A stretch of DNA of 64,000 nucleotides. Source: Chloroflexota bacterium. GTDB taxonomy: Bacteria; Chloroflexota; Anaerolineae; Aggregatilineales; Phototrophicaceae. Location of the stretch: assembly GCA_013388745.1 (NCBI GenBank), contig JACAER010000022.1, positions 1 to 64,000 on the forward strand, in the 5' to 3' direction. Under the pieces are notes generated by a model. That model saw only the letters and a program-made list of their open reading frames with translations. It was not told the DNA's origin and ran no database searches. Of this stretch, positions 1 through 8,253 are shown piece after piece. Position 1 is the first letter of the stretch. Every line of letters starts with the position of its first letter. Both the position numbers and the translations under genes were made by a program.

Positions 1-1215
1 CACCGCCAGCAGCCCCAGCCCAATCAATAACTCCCGCCGTGTGGTCTGCGCGCTTTGCTGCCCCGTTGCTGGCCGCAGCAAAGCCAGCGGCGAAACACGC
101 CCCGCCGCCCGCGCCGGCAGATAACCCGCCAGCAGCGATGTGCCGATACCCAGCCCGACCGCCAGCAGCAGCGCCCCGCCGTCCAAACCCAGTGTCAGCG
201 TCAAGTGCCCGAAAATCATCGGATAAATCTGGATCACGGTGTTGAGCGCCAGCAGGCCAAAAGCATAGCCCAGCGGCAGCCCGATCAGCGTGCCCGCCGT
301 GCCCACCAGCAGGCTTTCTAGCAGCACCAGCCGCAGCGTTTGCCCGCTTTCCGCCCCCATCGCCCGCAGCAGCGCCAGATCATACCTGCGTTCGGCCACC
401 GCCGTGCGCAAACTGTTGAAGATCAAAAATGCCCCCACCGCCAGCGCCATCAGACTGAAAAAACCGTTGATCGCCGTCACCAGATCTTCGTCCAGCAGCG
501 GCGTCTCCACCTTAAATTCTTCGCCCGCGCGGTAATCCGGCCCCAGCGTTTCCAGCAGCCCCGCCGTCACCGCTTCGCCCGGCGCCCCAGCTTCAAACAG
601 CACTTCGATCGCGTTGATCTGCCCTTCCAGACCGAAAACCGCCTGCGCCTCGGCCAGCGTCAGCACGATCTGCGCCACCCCCGTTCTGCCGCGATCATCA
701 AAAATGCCCACGATCTCGAAAAAGCGCAGCCCGCTCGTCGTCGGCAGCGGTAGCCGCTCCCCCACCCTCAGCCCCGCCAGCCCCGCCAGACTCGACGGCA
801 GCAGCGCCGCGCCCCGCTCGTCTGCCAGCAGTCCGCGCCCCTCCCAGGCCCTATACAGGTTCAGTCTCCCCGCCACGTCGATACCGATGACTTCGATTTC
901 CAGCGCGTTTTCCCCCAGCGGCACGCTCAAACGGCGGCGCAGCACCCCCGCCGCCCCCTCCACGCCTTCCACCGCTTGCAAGCGCCCAAACAGCGCCTCG
1001 TCCGCCACAAACGCGCCGCCGCTGCGCATCGTCAGCCGCAGATCGGCGCTGCCCGGCACAGCGTTCGCCCGCCGCAGCGCCTCCCGCACGCTGGGAATCG
1101 CCGTGCTGTTGCCGTACACCATCATCACGCCGAAGACAATCGACAGCGTGGTCAGCGCCGTGCGCAGCTTGCGCCCCGCCATATAACGCAGCGTCAGGAT
1201 AATCAGGCTCATCAT
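1..1215 (-). CDS. ABC transporter permease, FtsX/MacB type (partial)
   Basis: Open frame of 405 codons that runs off the left edge of the window, so the C-terminus is missing. It begins [16 protein letters not shown], the usual N-terminal amphipathic stretch plus first membrane helix of FtsX-like permeases. A large soluble domain follows (about residues 40-230), then helices with the motifs ALLRAMGAE and LLAGYLPARAAGR that mark the FtsX core. The ATG overlaps the stop of the upstream ATPase gene in an ATGA, so the two are translationally coupled. It should form the membrane part of a MacB/LolCDE-like exporter or lipoprotein-type transporter; the substrate cannot be told from sequence. Confidence 0.88.
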   Translation of the reverse strand, partial: MMSLIILTLRYMAGRKLRTALTTLSIVFGVMMVYGNSTAIPSVREALRRANAVPGSADLRLTMRSGGAFVADEALFGRLQAVEGVEGAAGVLRRRLSVPLGENALEIEVIGIDVAGRLNLYRAWEGRGLLADERGAALLPSSLAGLAGLRVGERLPLPTTSGLRFFEIVGIFDDRGRTGVAQIVLTLAEAQAVFGLEGQINAIEVLFEAGAPGEAVTAGLLETLGPDYRAGEEFKVETPLLDEDLVTAINGFFSLMALAVGAFLIFNSLRTAVAERRYDLALLRAMGAESGQTLRLVLLESLLVGTAGTLIGLPLGYAFGLLALNTVIQIYPMIFGHLTLTLGLDGGALLLAVGLGIGTSLLAGYLPARAAGRVSPLALLRPATGQQSAQTTRRELLIGLGLLAV

Positions 1216-1946
1216 GATGCTTCCCCGCTCACCGGCGCCGCCAGCGGGCGCTCGCCGCTGTTCAAGCGGTTGTCATCGACGATTTCACCGTCTTTCAGGT
1301 AGATGATGCGGTCGGCGTGCGCCGCCACGCGCGCATCGTGCGTCACCACCACCAGCGTGCGCCGCTCCTGGCTGATGCTCTGCCGCAAAAGGTTAACCAC
1401 CTCGTCGCCTGTGCGCGTATCCAGCGCCCCCGTCGGCTCGTCGCCCATAATCAGCGCCGGCTTGATGACCAGCGCCCGCGCGATTGCCACACGCTGCTGC
1501 TGCCCGCCAGAAAGTTCCGCCGGGCGGTGATCTTTGCGATCCGCCAGCCCCACCGCTTCCAGCGCCCCCTCCGCCCGTTGCAGCGCAGCGGCGCGCTTCA
1601 CGCCGTCCAGAATCAGCGGCATCGCCACATTTTCGCGCGCGCTCAACACCGCCAGCAGGTTAAAAAACTGAAAAACGAAACCGATCTGCTGGCGCCGAAG
1701 CTGCGACAGGCCTTTGTCGTCCAGATCGTTCAGCGCCCTATCCTTAATCCACACCCGGCCACCGCTCGGCCGGTCCAGGCCGCCGATCAGATGCAGCAGC
1801 GTGCTTTTGCCGCTGCCGCTCGGCCCCATGACCGCCACGAACTCCCCCTCCTCGATATTCAGATCAATCCCTTTGAGCACCTCAAGGCGCACACCGTTGC
1901 TGCCATAGTGTTTGCTCAATGCCTCGACGCGAACGATGCTGCTCAT
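1212..1946 (-). CDS. ABC transporter ATP-binding protein, MacB/LolD family
   Basis: A 244-aa nucleotide-binding protein. Walker A is GPSGSGKST (about residues 41-49), the signature is LSGGQQQR, and Walker B is followed by DEPTGALD; the switch histidine lies in VVTHD. The sequence around [16 protein letters not shown] is typical of the MacB/LolD branch, which pairs with FtsX-like permeases. The stop overlaps the start of the permease gene by 4 bases. The upstream neighbour is a PadR regulator on the same strand, a frequent arrangement in which the repressor controls an exporter. Family assignment is firm; substrate is unknown. Confidence 0.93.
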   Translation of the reverse strand: MSSIVRVEALSKHYGSNGVRLEVLKGIDLNIEEGEFVAVMGPSGSGKSTLLHLIGGLDRPSGGRVWIKDRALNDLDDKGLSQLRRQQIGFVFQFFNLLAVLSARENVAMPLILDGVKRAAALQRAEGALEAVGLADRKDHRPAELSGGQQQRVAIARALVIKPALIMGDEPTGALDTRTGDEVVNLLRQSISQERRTLVVVTHDARVAAHADRIIYLKDGEIVDDNRLNSGERPLAAPVSGEAS

Positions 1947-1999
1947 GCTTTCTCCCCCTCGTGATTGTCCCTCTGGACAACTGCTGCATCAGATTTTCC

Positions 2000-2584
2000 T
2001 CACTCGCTGTCTCTCTTCGGTCTGCCGCGAGGCTGCCGCTGCGGCTTGGGCGGGCGGTAGCGCTTCAGATCGTCCAGCCGCCCCTCGCACATCTCGATCC
2101 AGCGCAGATCAGCCTCCAGATGCAAGATCACCGTTTCCAGCAGCAGCAGCAGCGGCAGCTCGCTGTCGGCGTCCACCTGGCGGCGCAGCGCCATAATATC
2201 GTGCAGCTCCTGATACAACCGCCGCCGCTGCGTCCTCAACACCTGCTCCGGCGTCACCGGCCCGCCTGTCAGGCTGAACACCAGTTTCAGGTAGAAGGCG
2301 TCGCCGCTGCGGTACTCGCGCACCTCCGCTGTCAGATACCACAGGCGCAGTTCCTCAACCCCCTTCTCTGTCAGGTGGTAGATTTTGCGATCCGGCGCCG
2401 CGTCGCCTGCCGCGCTGTGCGGCTCGACCAGTTCAGCCTGTTCCAGCCGGGCCAGTGTGCTGGCGATCTGGCCGGGCTTCACGTCCCAATCAGTTTTCAG
2501 CGCCAGCGCCAACTGCTTCCCCAATTCGTAACCATGCATCTGCCGTTGATACAGCAGCGCCAGAATGGCATATTTGACCGACAT
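2000..2584 (-). CDS. PadR-family transcriptional regulator
   Basis: A 194-aa protein with an N-terminal winged helix (residues 1-90): SVKYAILALLYQRQMHGYEL is the usual PadR opening, followed by the wing around KIYHLTEKG. The C-terminal half is a helical dimerisation domain, as in the PadR-s1/Vir_act_alpha_C proteins. It stands directly upstream of the MacB-like exporter genes on the same strand (53 bases before the ATPase), so it probably represses this small operon and itself. A strong promoter and a near-palindrome lie between -35 and the start codon. The inducing ligand is unknown. Confidence 0.9.
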   Translation of the reverse strand: MSVKYAILALLYQRQMHGYELGKQLALALKTDWDVKPGQIASTLARLEQAELVEPHSAAGDAAPDRKIYHLTEKGVEELRLWYLTAEVREYRSGDAFYLKLVFSLTGGPVTPEQVLRTQRRRLYQELHDIMALRRQVDADSELPLLLLLETVILHLEADLRWIEMCEGRLDDLKRYRPPKPQRQPRGRPKRDSE

Positions 2585-2590
2585 AAAAAC

Positions 2591-2650
2591 CTATATATCG
2601 CGATTATAGATTATAGAAAAACTATACACTGTGATTGTATTTTCTGTCAA
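2591..2650 (-). promoter_or_regulatory. Promoter and candidate operator of the padR-exporter operon
   Basis: On the minus strand a perfect -35 TTGACA (2650-2645) is followed after 18 bases by TATAGT (2626-2621). Just downstream, at 2610-2591, lies a near-palindrome around ATCGCGAT flanked by CTATA and TATAG arms. This is the right place for an autoregulatory PadR operator. The promoter elements are seen directly; the operator role is inferred. Confidence 0.7.
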
Positions 2651-2693
2651 GCGGGGAGGATTGAGAGAAGCGCCATCAGCGAATGCGTGCGCA

Positions 2694-2713
2694 GGGCGAG
2701 TTGGGACTCGCCC
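2694..2713. terminator. Hairpin between DUF4013 remnant and padR promoter
   Basis: Perfect 8-bp stem GGGCGAGT / ACTCGCCC with a 4-base loop, just past the end of the DUF4013 reading frame. It lacks a T-run, so it could be a weak terminator on the minus strand or an intergenic repeat unit. Confidence 0.4.
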
Positions 2714-2730
2714 CACCCGACACAAAAGAC

Positions 2731-3396
2731 TCAACACACGTTCTTCGGCTTGTGGTAGCCCAACTGCGCCGCCAACTGGCCCAGCAGATGCGCTTGCACC
2801 GGCGTGGCCAGCGCGCCGATCGCCAGCCAGCCCAGGCAGGGAATCACCGAGCCGATGCCCCAGATAACGAAATTCGCCAGCAGCATCCACACCGCCCACA
2901 CCAGCACCAGACTCGCGTGGGCGCGGATCACGTCGAACAGATCGCCGAAACGGAAAAACGACTCGACGCGCCCGCTTTCCGCAAAGCGGATCATGCCCAC
3001 CGCTTGCAGCGGGATAATGAGCAGATTGACCAGCAGCAGCGCCGGCGTCAGGCAGCAGAGCCCGGCGCCCAGCACGCCCCCCCAATCGCTGAACGCGCCG
3101 CTGAACGACAGGCAGAGCCAGGCGATGTTCGGCAGGTTGTACAGCGCGCCAGCGATAAGCACCCCCACGCCCTGATTGATCTTCTGGCCGAAGTTCTCCC
3201 AGCGCGGCAGCGGCACAGCCAGGCCGTCACGCACATTGCGCAGCATTTCCACCTGATAGCCAGCAAGCGCCGCCAGCGCCACCAACCCGAACGGAAAAAA
3301 GATCACGGCGAAGCTGACGATCGCCGTGATCGCCAGTTTTTAGATCACCTGTTTGTCGTTAAAAATGTCGTCAAACACACGCTGCGGGTCGATCAC
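2731..3396 (-). pseudogene. DUF4013 membrane protein interrupted by an in-frame TAA
   Basis: Read from a GTG at 3396, the frame gives 18 codons (VIDPQRVFDDIFNDKQVI), a TAA at 3342-3340, and then 202 more codons in the same frame (KLAITAIVSFAVIFFPFG...). Together these make a normal-length DUF4013 protein of about 221 residues with four or more membrane helices. The stop falls just before the first helix. A restart at the GTG at 3306 would give 191 aa but would lose part of helix 1. The rest of the frame is undamaged, so the lesion is recent or is a sequencing or assembly error. The family function is unknown. The TAA would be CAA (Gln) after a single C-to-T change. Confidence 0.75.
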
Positions 3397-3439
3397 GGCC
3401 TTTTCCCCCTGCTTGCCGAGTAGCTTATAGGTCGATTAT

Positions 3440-3467
3440 GTGACAGCGGGCGAAAATTCGCTACAAT
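3440..3467 (+). promoter_or_regulatory. Promoter of the proline dehydrogenase gene
   Basis: GTGACA (3440-3445) and TACAAT (3462-3467), each 5 of 6 to consensus, with a 16-base spacer. The predicted start of transcription is near 3474, about 34 bases before the ATG at 3508. Confidence 0.65.
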
Positions 3468-3507
3468 TGCCGCCACATTACGTTTATCTGTCACCTGCTA
3501 AAAAACT

Positions 3508-4440
3508 ATGCTCAGACGCTTCCTCCTTTACCTGTCTCATGCCAGTTGGGCACGCAGCATTGTCACCCATTGGGGTGTCGCCCGCCGCGTGGCGCGGCGT
3601 TTTGTCGCCGGCGAAACGCTCGACGAAGCCTTGCAAGCGGCGCGCCTGCTCAACCAGCGCGGGCTGCTGGTCTCGCTCGATTTTCTGGGCGAAAGCGTAA
3701 CCAGCGCCGAGGACGCGCGCGCCGTGATGCGCGCCTACCGCCACATGATCGAACGCATCGCCGCCGAAAAGGTGCAGGCCAGCGTGTCGCTCAAGCTGAC
3801 ACATCTGGGCTTGGACATCAGCGAAGAAGAATGCCTGACGAACCTGCGCCATATCCTGACAGCGGCCAAAGAACGCGCTATCGGCGTAACAATCGACATG
3901 GAAAGCAGCCGCTACACCGAAACCACCCTGCGCATCTACCGCACGATGCGCGACGAATACGCTTTCGACAACGCCGGCACAGTGATCCAGGCGTATTTGC
4001 TGCGCACCGAAAACGATATGCGCGCCCTGGCGGCAGAAGGCGCGCATATCCGCTTATGTAAGGGCGCCTATCTGGAGCCGCCCACCGTGGCCTTCCCAGA
4101 AAAAGCCGCTGTCAACGCCAATTTCGTAAAGGTCATGACACAGTTTTTGCGCGCGCCGCTGACCAACGGCGATCGCCCCTACCTGTGTATCGCCACGCAC
4201 GACGAAGCCATGCTTCAGGCCGCGGAACAACTGGTGCGCGCCGAAAATATCCCCGAAACACGCTACGAATTCCAGATGCTCTACGGCATTCGCAGCGCAC
4301 GCCAGGACGAACTGGCGAAACAGCACAAAATGCGCGTCTACGTGCCCTTCGGCACAGCCTGGTATCCGTATTTCATGCGGCGGCTGGCCGAACGCCCGGC
4401 CAACCTGTGGTTCTTCGCCCGCAGCTTTTTCGCGCGCTGA
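3508..4440 (+). CDS. Proline dehydrogenase (monofunctional)
   Basis: A 310-aa FAD-dependent enzyme that oxidises L-proline to pyrroline-5-carboxylate, the first step of proline breakdown. The length fits the monofunctional bacterial PRODH family, not the large PutA fusion. Visible family motifs in order are SLKLTHLGLD, the TIDMESS strand, LCKGAY, ATHD, FQMLYGIR and the C-terminal VPFGTAWYPYFMRRLAERPAN, whose arginines bind the proline carboxylate. No P5C dehydrogenase gene is adjacent. The convergent neighbour is an Xaa-Pro-type peptidase, so free proline from peptides may be its substrate. It has its own promoter and a hairpin after the stop. Confidence 0.94.
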   Translation: MLRRFLLYLSHASWARSIVTHWGVARRVARRFVAGETLDEALQAARLLNQRGLLVSLDFLGESVTSAEDARAVMRAYRHMIERIAAEKVQASVSLKLTHLGLDISEEECLTNLRHILTAAKERAIGVTIDMESSRYTETTLRIYRTMRDEYAFDNAGTVIQAYLLRTENDMRALAAEGAHIRLCKGAYLEPPTVAFPEKAAVNANFVKVMTQFLRAPLTNGDRPYLCIATHDEAMLQAAEQLVRAENIPETRYEFQMLYGIRSARQDELAKQHKMRVYVPFGTAWYPYFMRRLAERPANLWFFARSFFAR

Positions 4441-4445
4441 AATAA

Positions 4446-4466
4446 GGACGCCCCACAAAGGCGTCC
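4446..4466. terminator. Hairpin between convergent genes
   Basis: 7-bp stem GGACGCC / GGCGTCC with a 7-base loop, right after the proline dehydrogenase stop and before the convergent peptidase stop. There is no T-run on the plus strand, so it is at best a weak, possibly two-way, terminator. Confidence 0.45.
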
Positions 4467-4528
4467 CAAGGTCTCACACGATAGACAGACAGCATCTTTA
4501 CAGCGCCCTGTCCCGTGAACTTGCCCTC

Positions 4529-5632
4529 TCAGCGCACGGCCAGGCTTTTGCGGTAGCTGCTGAGCACGTCCGCGCCGCTTTCCGTGATATGCACATTGTC
4601 TTCGATACGCACACCGCCCAGACCCGGAATATAGATGCCCGGCTCCACCGTGAAGACCATGCCCGGCAGCAGCGGCGCGCTGACCCCGGCGGCGATCTGC
4701 GGCAGTTCATGCGTATCCACCCCCAGCCCGTGCCCCGTGCGGTGGATAAAATACTGCCCATAACCCGCGTCTGCGATCACGCGGCGCGCGGCGCTGTCCA
4801 CCGCTTCGCACGCGACGCCCGGCGCGGCTGCCGCGATCCCCGCTTCGTTAGCGCGGCGCACGGTGTCGTAAATGCGCTGCATTTCCGCCGTCGCCGTCCC
4901 CAGACAGAAGGTGCGCGTCAGGTCGGCGGGGTATTCGTGATATTTCGCGCCCCAATCGATCAGCAAGAATTCGTCTTCTTGCAGCGCGCGCGCGCCGCTG
5001 TTGCCGTGCGGCAGCGCGCTGTTGGGGCCGCTCTGCACCAGCGGCTCAAACGCCAACTGGTAGGCCCCCAACGCCTGCATTTCTTCGCTCAGGCGGCGGC
5101 AGATCGCTTCTTCGCTCACGCCCGGCTGCACCCACGCCAGCACCTGATCCAGCGCGGCTTCGCTGATGCGCGCCGCCTGCCGCATAGCCGCGACTTCCTC
5201 GGCCTCTTTGATGGCGCGGATACTCAGCAGCCCAGCAGCCACATTCTCGATGCGCAGCCTCGAATGCGCCTGTGCCGCGCCATCCTGTAAGGTCATCATC
5301 TCAAAAGCGCGCATCGTCAGGCCATCGATCGCCAGCGTTTTCAGCCCCAGCGTCTTCACCAGATCGGCGAAGGCCGCCTGGTAGCCCTCCCTGTCGTTCC
5401 AGATAAAAGGCCGCGCTTCCAGATCGGGGCGCGCCAGAATCCGCGGCATCTCCAGTTCCGGCACAATCAGCGACAGGCCATCGGCCGTGAAAACGGCCAC
5501 AGTCGGGCGCTCGGAAATGTGAAAATCGAGTCCGGTGAAATAACGCAGATTCGAGCCGGGCACGAGGGCCACCGCATCGGCCTCGCTGAGCAGAGCGCGC
5601 AGTTTAGCCTGGCGCGCGGCAAAATCGGGCAT
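4529..5632 (-). CDS. M24-family Xaa-Pro peptidase
   Basis: A 367-aa protein starting MPDFAARQAKL. The ATG at 5632 is chosen because GGAGG stands about 8 bases upstream, although the frame is open further. The N-terminal creatinase-like domain occupies residues 1-130 and the pita-bread catalytic domain about 140-367. Likely metal ligands are visible: Asp in LIDWGAKYHEYPAD and the second Asp in that stretch, His in THELP/GHGLG, Glu in VEPGIY, and Glu in GVRIEDN. The family removes N-terminal residues next to proline or cleaves Xaa-Pro dipeptides (PepQ/PepP type). It is probably cytosolic. A TATAAT lies at 5677-5672 at the end of the GNAT remnant and may serve it. Confidence 0.92.
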   Translation of the reverse strand: MPDFAARQAKLRALLSEADAVALVPGSNLRYFTGLDFHISERPTVAVFTADGLSLIVPELEMPRILARPDLEARPFIWNDREGYQAAFADLVKTLGLKTLAIDGLTMRAFEMMTLQDGAAQAHSRLRIENVAAGLLSIRAIKEAEEVAAMRQAARISEAALDQVLAWVQPGVSEEAICRRLSEEMQALGAYQLAFEPLVQSGPNSALPHGNSGARALQEDEFLLIDWGAKYHEYPADLTRTFCLGTATAEMQRIYDTVRRANEAGIAAAAPGVACEAVDSAARRVIADAGYGQYFIHRTGHGLGVDTHELPQIAAGVSAPLLPGMVFTVEPGIYIPGLGGVRIEDNVHITESGADVLSSYRKSLAVR

Positions 5633-5672
5633 GATACAACCTCCACAAACAGCAAAAGGTGAAGCGCCCTGA

Positions 5673-5942
5673 TTATACCTGAAGCCGCTGGTATTCGGCG
5701 CGCAGCAATCCATAGAGATAATCGCCGCTGGGCGTACCGTCGGCGCAGAGCACATCAGGGTGCGTCTGGCGGATACGCCCCTCGCCCACGAAGCCGCAGC
5801 CCTCAGCCACGCGCCAACTGCGCACATTGCTTTCGTTGCAGGCCAACCGCGCGCCCTGCGCCCCCAGCACATCGAACACGAACCTTCGCGCCCCTTTCAC
5901 CGCCTGCCGCTTATAACGCCCACTCCACAGGCCGCCGCACAC
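5673..5942 (-). pseudogene. Truncated GNAT (RimJ-like) acetyltransferase remnant
   Basis: Only the C-terminal half of a GNAT protein remains, 89 codons against about 170-190 in the RimJ/RimL group. NESNVRSWRVAEGCGFVGEG and SGDYLYGLLRAEY are the typical beta5-alpha4 acetyl-CoA end region. Upstream in frame there is a TAG (near 5954), and the codons between it and the GTG still look GNAT-like. The glycine-rich acetyl-CoA loop (RxxGxG/A) is degraded. No ribosome site is evident. I read it as a decaying fragment, not a working enzyme. Confidence 0.65.
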
Positions 5943-5972
5943 CAGCCCAGCCTACGCTTGCCCTACGCGCCC

Positions 5973-6002
5973 TTGTCGCCCGCGCGCTGTCGGGATTATG
6001 AT
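5973..6002 (+). promoter_or_regulatory. Candidate promoter of the LysM-M23 peptidase
   Basis: TTGTCG (5973-5978), 18-base spacer, TATGAT (5997-6002), about 34 bases before the ATG at 6036. The -10 is good (5 of 6) and the -35 is weaker (4 of 6). Confidence 0.5.
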
Positions 6003-6035
6003 AGCCTCCCTGTCAACGACAAGGAGTACGCTGTC

Positions 6036-7283
6036 ATGTATCCTGACAACGAGCCGCCGATTGATCCGCTGGCGGATACCAACCCTTCGGTGACGATTCA
6101 CCCGGAGGACTTGCGCCCGCGCCACGAACTGCCCGTGTGGCGGCGCGCGCTGGGGCTGTTGAGCCTGTTACTGGCCGCCGGGCTGACAGTGGCGACGCTT
6201 CTGCTCTTCGCCGCGCCCGCGCCACCGCCCGCGCCCGAACTCACCGCCCAGGCGCTCACCCCCATGCCGACACCCACGCCCACCACCGCCGCCGACAGCG
6301 CGCCACCCCCGACACAGGCCGGCCCGCTGCCCACCGTCGCCGCCGGACAGATCGGCGTGCTGCTGGCCGCGCCGCTGATGCCCATCGAGCAGGCGGCGGC
6401 TTATGACCCCGACGCGCGCGGACGCTACAATCCCTTCACGGTGATCCCCGTGCGCCAACGCACTGAAGTCGAAGAATATACCATCGTGCGCGGCGATACC
6501 ATCAGCGGCATCGCCCAGCGCTACGGCTTGCAGCAGGAAAGCATCGCCTGGTCAAATGACCGGCGCATTGTGTGGACACTGTATCCAGGCGACGTGATCT
6601 TTATCCCGCCGGCGGACGGCGTGTACCTGTTCCAGGGCACCACCGGCAGCCGCACCATCGCCGAATACGCCGCACAGTACGGCGTCGACGATCCCTTCGT
6701 CGTGCTCGATTCAATCTATAACCCCCATCTGGCCAGCATGAACCCGGACACGATTCCGCCCAGCGGCACGCGCTTCTTTATCCCCGGCGGGCAGGGCGAA
6801 CAGATCACCTGGACGCCGCCCATCACCGAAGAAGAAGCGACCATCGGCGGCGTGACAGGCAATTTCGTGACCTTCGCCCCCGGCGAGGCCGGAAGCTGCG
6901 GCCCGGTGCTGCGCGGTGGCGGCACGGTGTGGAGCAATCCCCTCCCCAACGGCACCTGGACGCGCGGATTCAGCGGTTGGCACACCGGCGTCGATCTGGC
7001 CGCGCCGGTAGGCACGCCAGTCTACGCCGCCAACGGCGGCAATGTCATCTTTCGCGGCTGGAATTCCTGGGGCTACGGTTACGCCATTGTGATTTCGCAC
7101 GGCCCGTTTTTGACGCTCTACGGCCACCTCAGCGAGATTTACGTGAGCTGCGGCCAGACGGTCAGCGCCGGCCAGTCGATTGGCGCCGTGGGTAACACCG
7201 GCAATTCGTCCGGGCCGCACCTGCACTTCGAGGTGCGCTACGGCGACACGCCCACCGACCCGGCGGCCATTTTCCCCTTCTGA
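6036..7283 (+). CDS. Membrane-anchored LysM and M23 (LytM) peptidase
   Basis: A 415-aa cell-wall hydrolase. The ATG at 6036 follows AAGGAG at a good distance (6021-6026). Residues 1-40 are cytosolic, one membrane helix is near 33-58 (RALGLLSLLLAAGLT), and a Pro/Thr linker follows. A LysM domain starts with YTIVRGDTISGIAQRYG (about residue 150), followed by a second weaker LysM-like stretch. The C-terminal M23 domain shows GWHTGVDLAAP and GPHLHFEVR with the expected zinc ligands (His and Asp in the first, HxH in the second). It should cut peptide cross-bridges in peptidoglycan outside the membrane, or activate other hydrolases. The domains are firm; the precise bond is not known. Confidence 0.93.
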   Translation: MYPDNEPPIDPLADTNPSVTIHPEDLRPRHELPVWRRALGLLSLLLAAGLTVATLLLFAAPAPPPAPELTAQALTPMPTPTPTTAADSAPPPTQAGPLPTVAAGQIGVLLAAPLMPIEQAAAYDPDARGRYNPFTVIPVRQRTEVEEYTIVRGDTISGIAQRYGLQQESIAWSNDRRIVWTLYPGDVIFIPPADGVYLFQGTTGSRTIAEYAAQYGVDDPFVVLDSIYNPHLASMNPDTIPPSGTRFFIPGGQGEQITWTPPITEEEATIGGVTGNFVTFAPGEAGSCGPVLRGGGTVWSNPLPNGTWTRGFSGWHTGVDLAAPVGTPVYAANGGNVIFRGWNSWGYGYAIVISHGPFLTLYGHLSEIYVSCGQTVSAGQSIGAVGNTGNSSGPHLHFEVRYGDTPTDPAAIFPF

Positions 7284-7365
7284 AGCATCCGCGCCGATCA
7301 CAGTGCATCCCATCTGCCCCTTGCTCGCCCCTTCCCGCGCAACAAGCGGCCCGGCGCAAAGCCCT

Positions 7366-8238
7366 TTAGGCCGCCGGCGGCGGCACGGCGGCCTTATGCA
7401 GCGCCGCCTTCAGTTCCTCCAAATCCTTGTACGTGCCGTCGCTGTGCTGCACCACCCCGCTGCTCAGGCGCAGATGATTCGCTTCCATCGCCTCCCGCAC
7501 TTTCTCGCGGTCACGCAGCGGGTAAAAATACTCGCGCGACTGGCTGATGCGGTTTTCAATGCGCTCGCGGATTTTGCCCACGCGCTCCGCCAGCGTCACG
7601 ATCACAAAATCCTCGCCCCCCAGTTGGCCGATAAAATCGTCCTCCCCGCCGTGTTCGCGCACCGCATTGCGCATCATCAGCGTGACCGCCCGCAGCACAT
7701 CGTCCGCCGCCACAAACCCGTAACGCTCGCGGAACTGGTTCAGGCTGGTGATCGAAAGCAGCAGCACCGCCCATTTGTCGCTGCTCAACAGCAGGCCGTT
7801 CAGCTTGTCATCGACCATGCTCCCTTCCGGCAAATCGGTCACCGGGTTAATCAGCGCCGTCCGGCTCGCGCGGCTGATGGCGTTGCGCACCCGCAGTCGT
7901 AATTCCTGAATATCGAACGGCTTGGTGATATAATCCACTACCCCCAGTTCCAGCCCTTGCAGCTTATCGACGCGATCGCGTTTTTCCGTCAAAAAAATGA
8001 TCGGCGTTTCCTGCGTGTGGCGCTGCTCCCGCAGCCGGCGGCAGACTTCGTAGCCGTCGATATCCGGCAGGCGGATATCCAGCACCACCAGTTCAAAATT
8101 ATGGTCTTTCGTCAGCCGCACCGCTTCTTCGCCCCACGCCGCCGTCTGCACTTCGTAATTCTGCACACGAAAATAAGCGTTCAGCATTTCCGATAGGTCA
8201 AGATCATCTTCGACAATCAAAATCTGCGGTTTTTCCAC
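7366..8238 (-). CDS. Response regulator with altered GGDEF-like domain
   Basis: A 290-aa protein starting at a GTG with GAGGAG upstream. The receiver domain covers residues 1-120: acidic pair EDD, phospho-acceptor Asp in VVLDIRLPD, Thr in FLTEKRD, and Lys in YITKPFD. A GGDEF-like domain covers about 125-275, but the signature reads LGGEDF where GGDEF is expected. An active diguanylate cyclase needs GG(D/E)EF, so cyclic-di-GMP synthesis is doubtful. The last gene of a three-gene minus-strand operon with V4R and roadblock proteins (15 bases after V4R). No histidine kinase is adjacent. It may act by protein contact with its operon partners. Confidence 0.88.
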   Translation of the reverse strand: MEKPQILIVEDDLDLSEMLNAYFRVQNYEVQTAAWGEEAVRLTKDHNFELVVLDIRLPDIDGYEVCRRLREQRHTQETPIIFLTEKRDRVDKLQGLELGVVDYITKPFDIQELRLRVRNAISRASRTALINPVTDLPEGSMVDDKLNGLLLSSDKWAVLLLSITSLNQFRERYGFVAADDVLRAVTLMMRNAVREHGGEDDFIGQLGGEDFVIVTLAERVGKIRERIENRISQSREYFYPLRDREKVREAMEANHLRLSSGVVQHSDGTYKDLEELKAALHKAAVPPPAA

Positions 8239-8253
8239 AGGAAAACTCCTCAG

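Noticed and set aside
5760-6035. Long N-terminal extension of the LysM-M23 peptidase
   Set aside because: The extension overlaps the GNAT remnant on the other strand and has no ribosome site; AAGGAG and a promoter fit the ATG at 6036.
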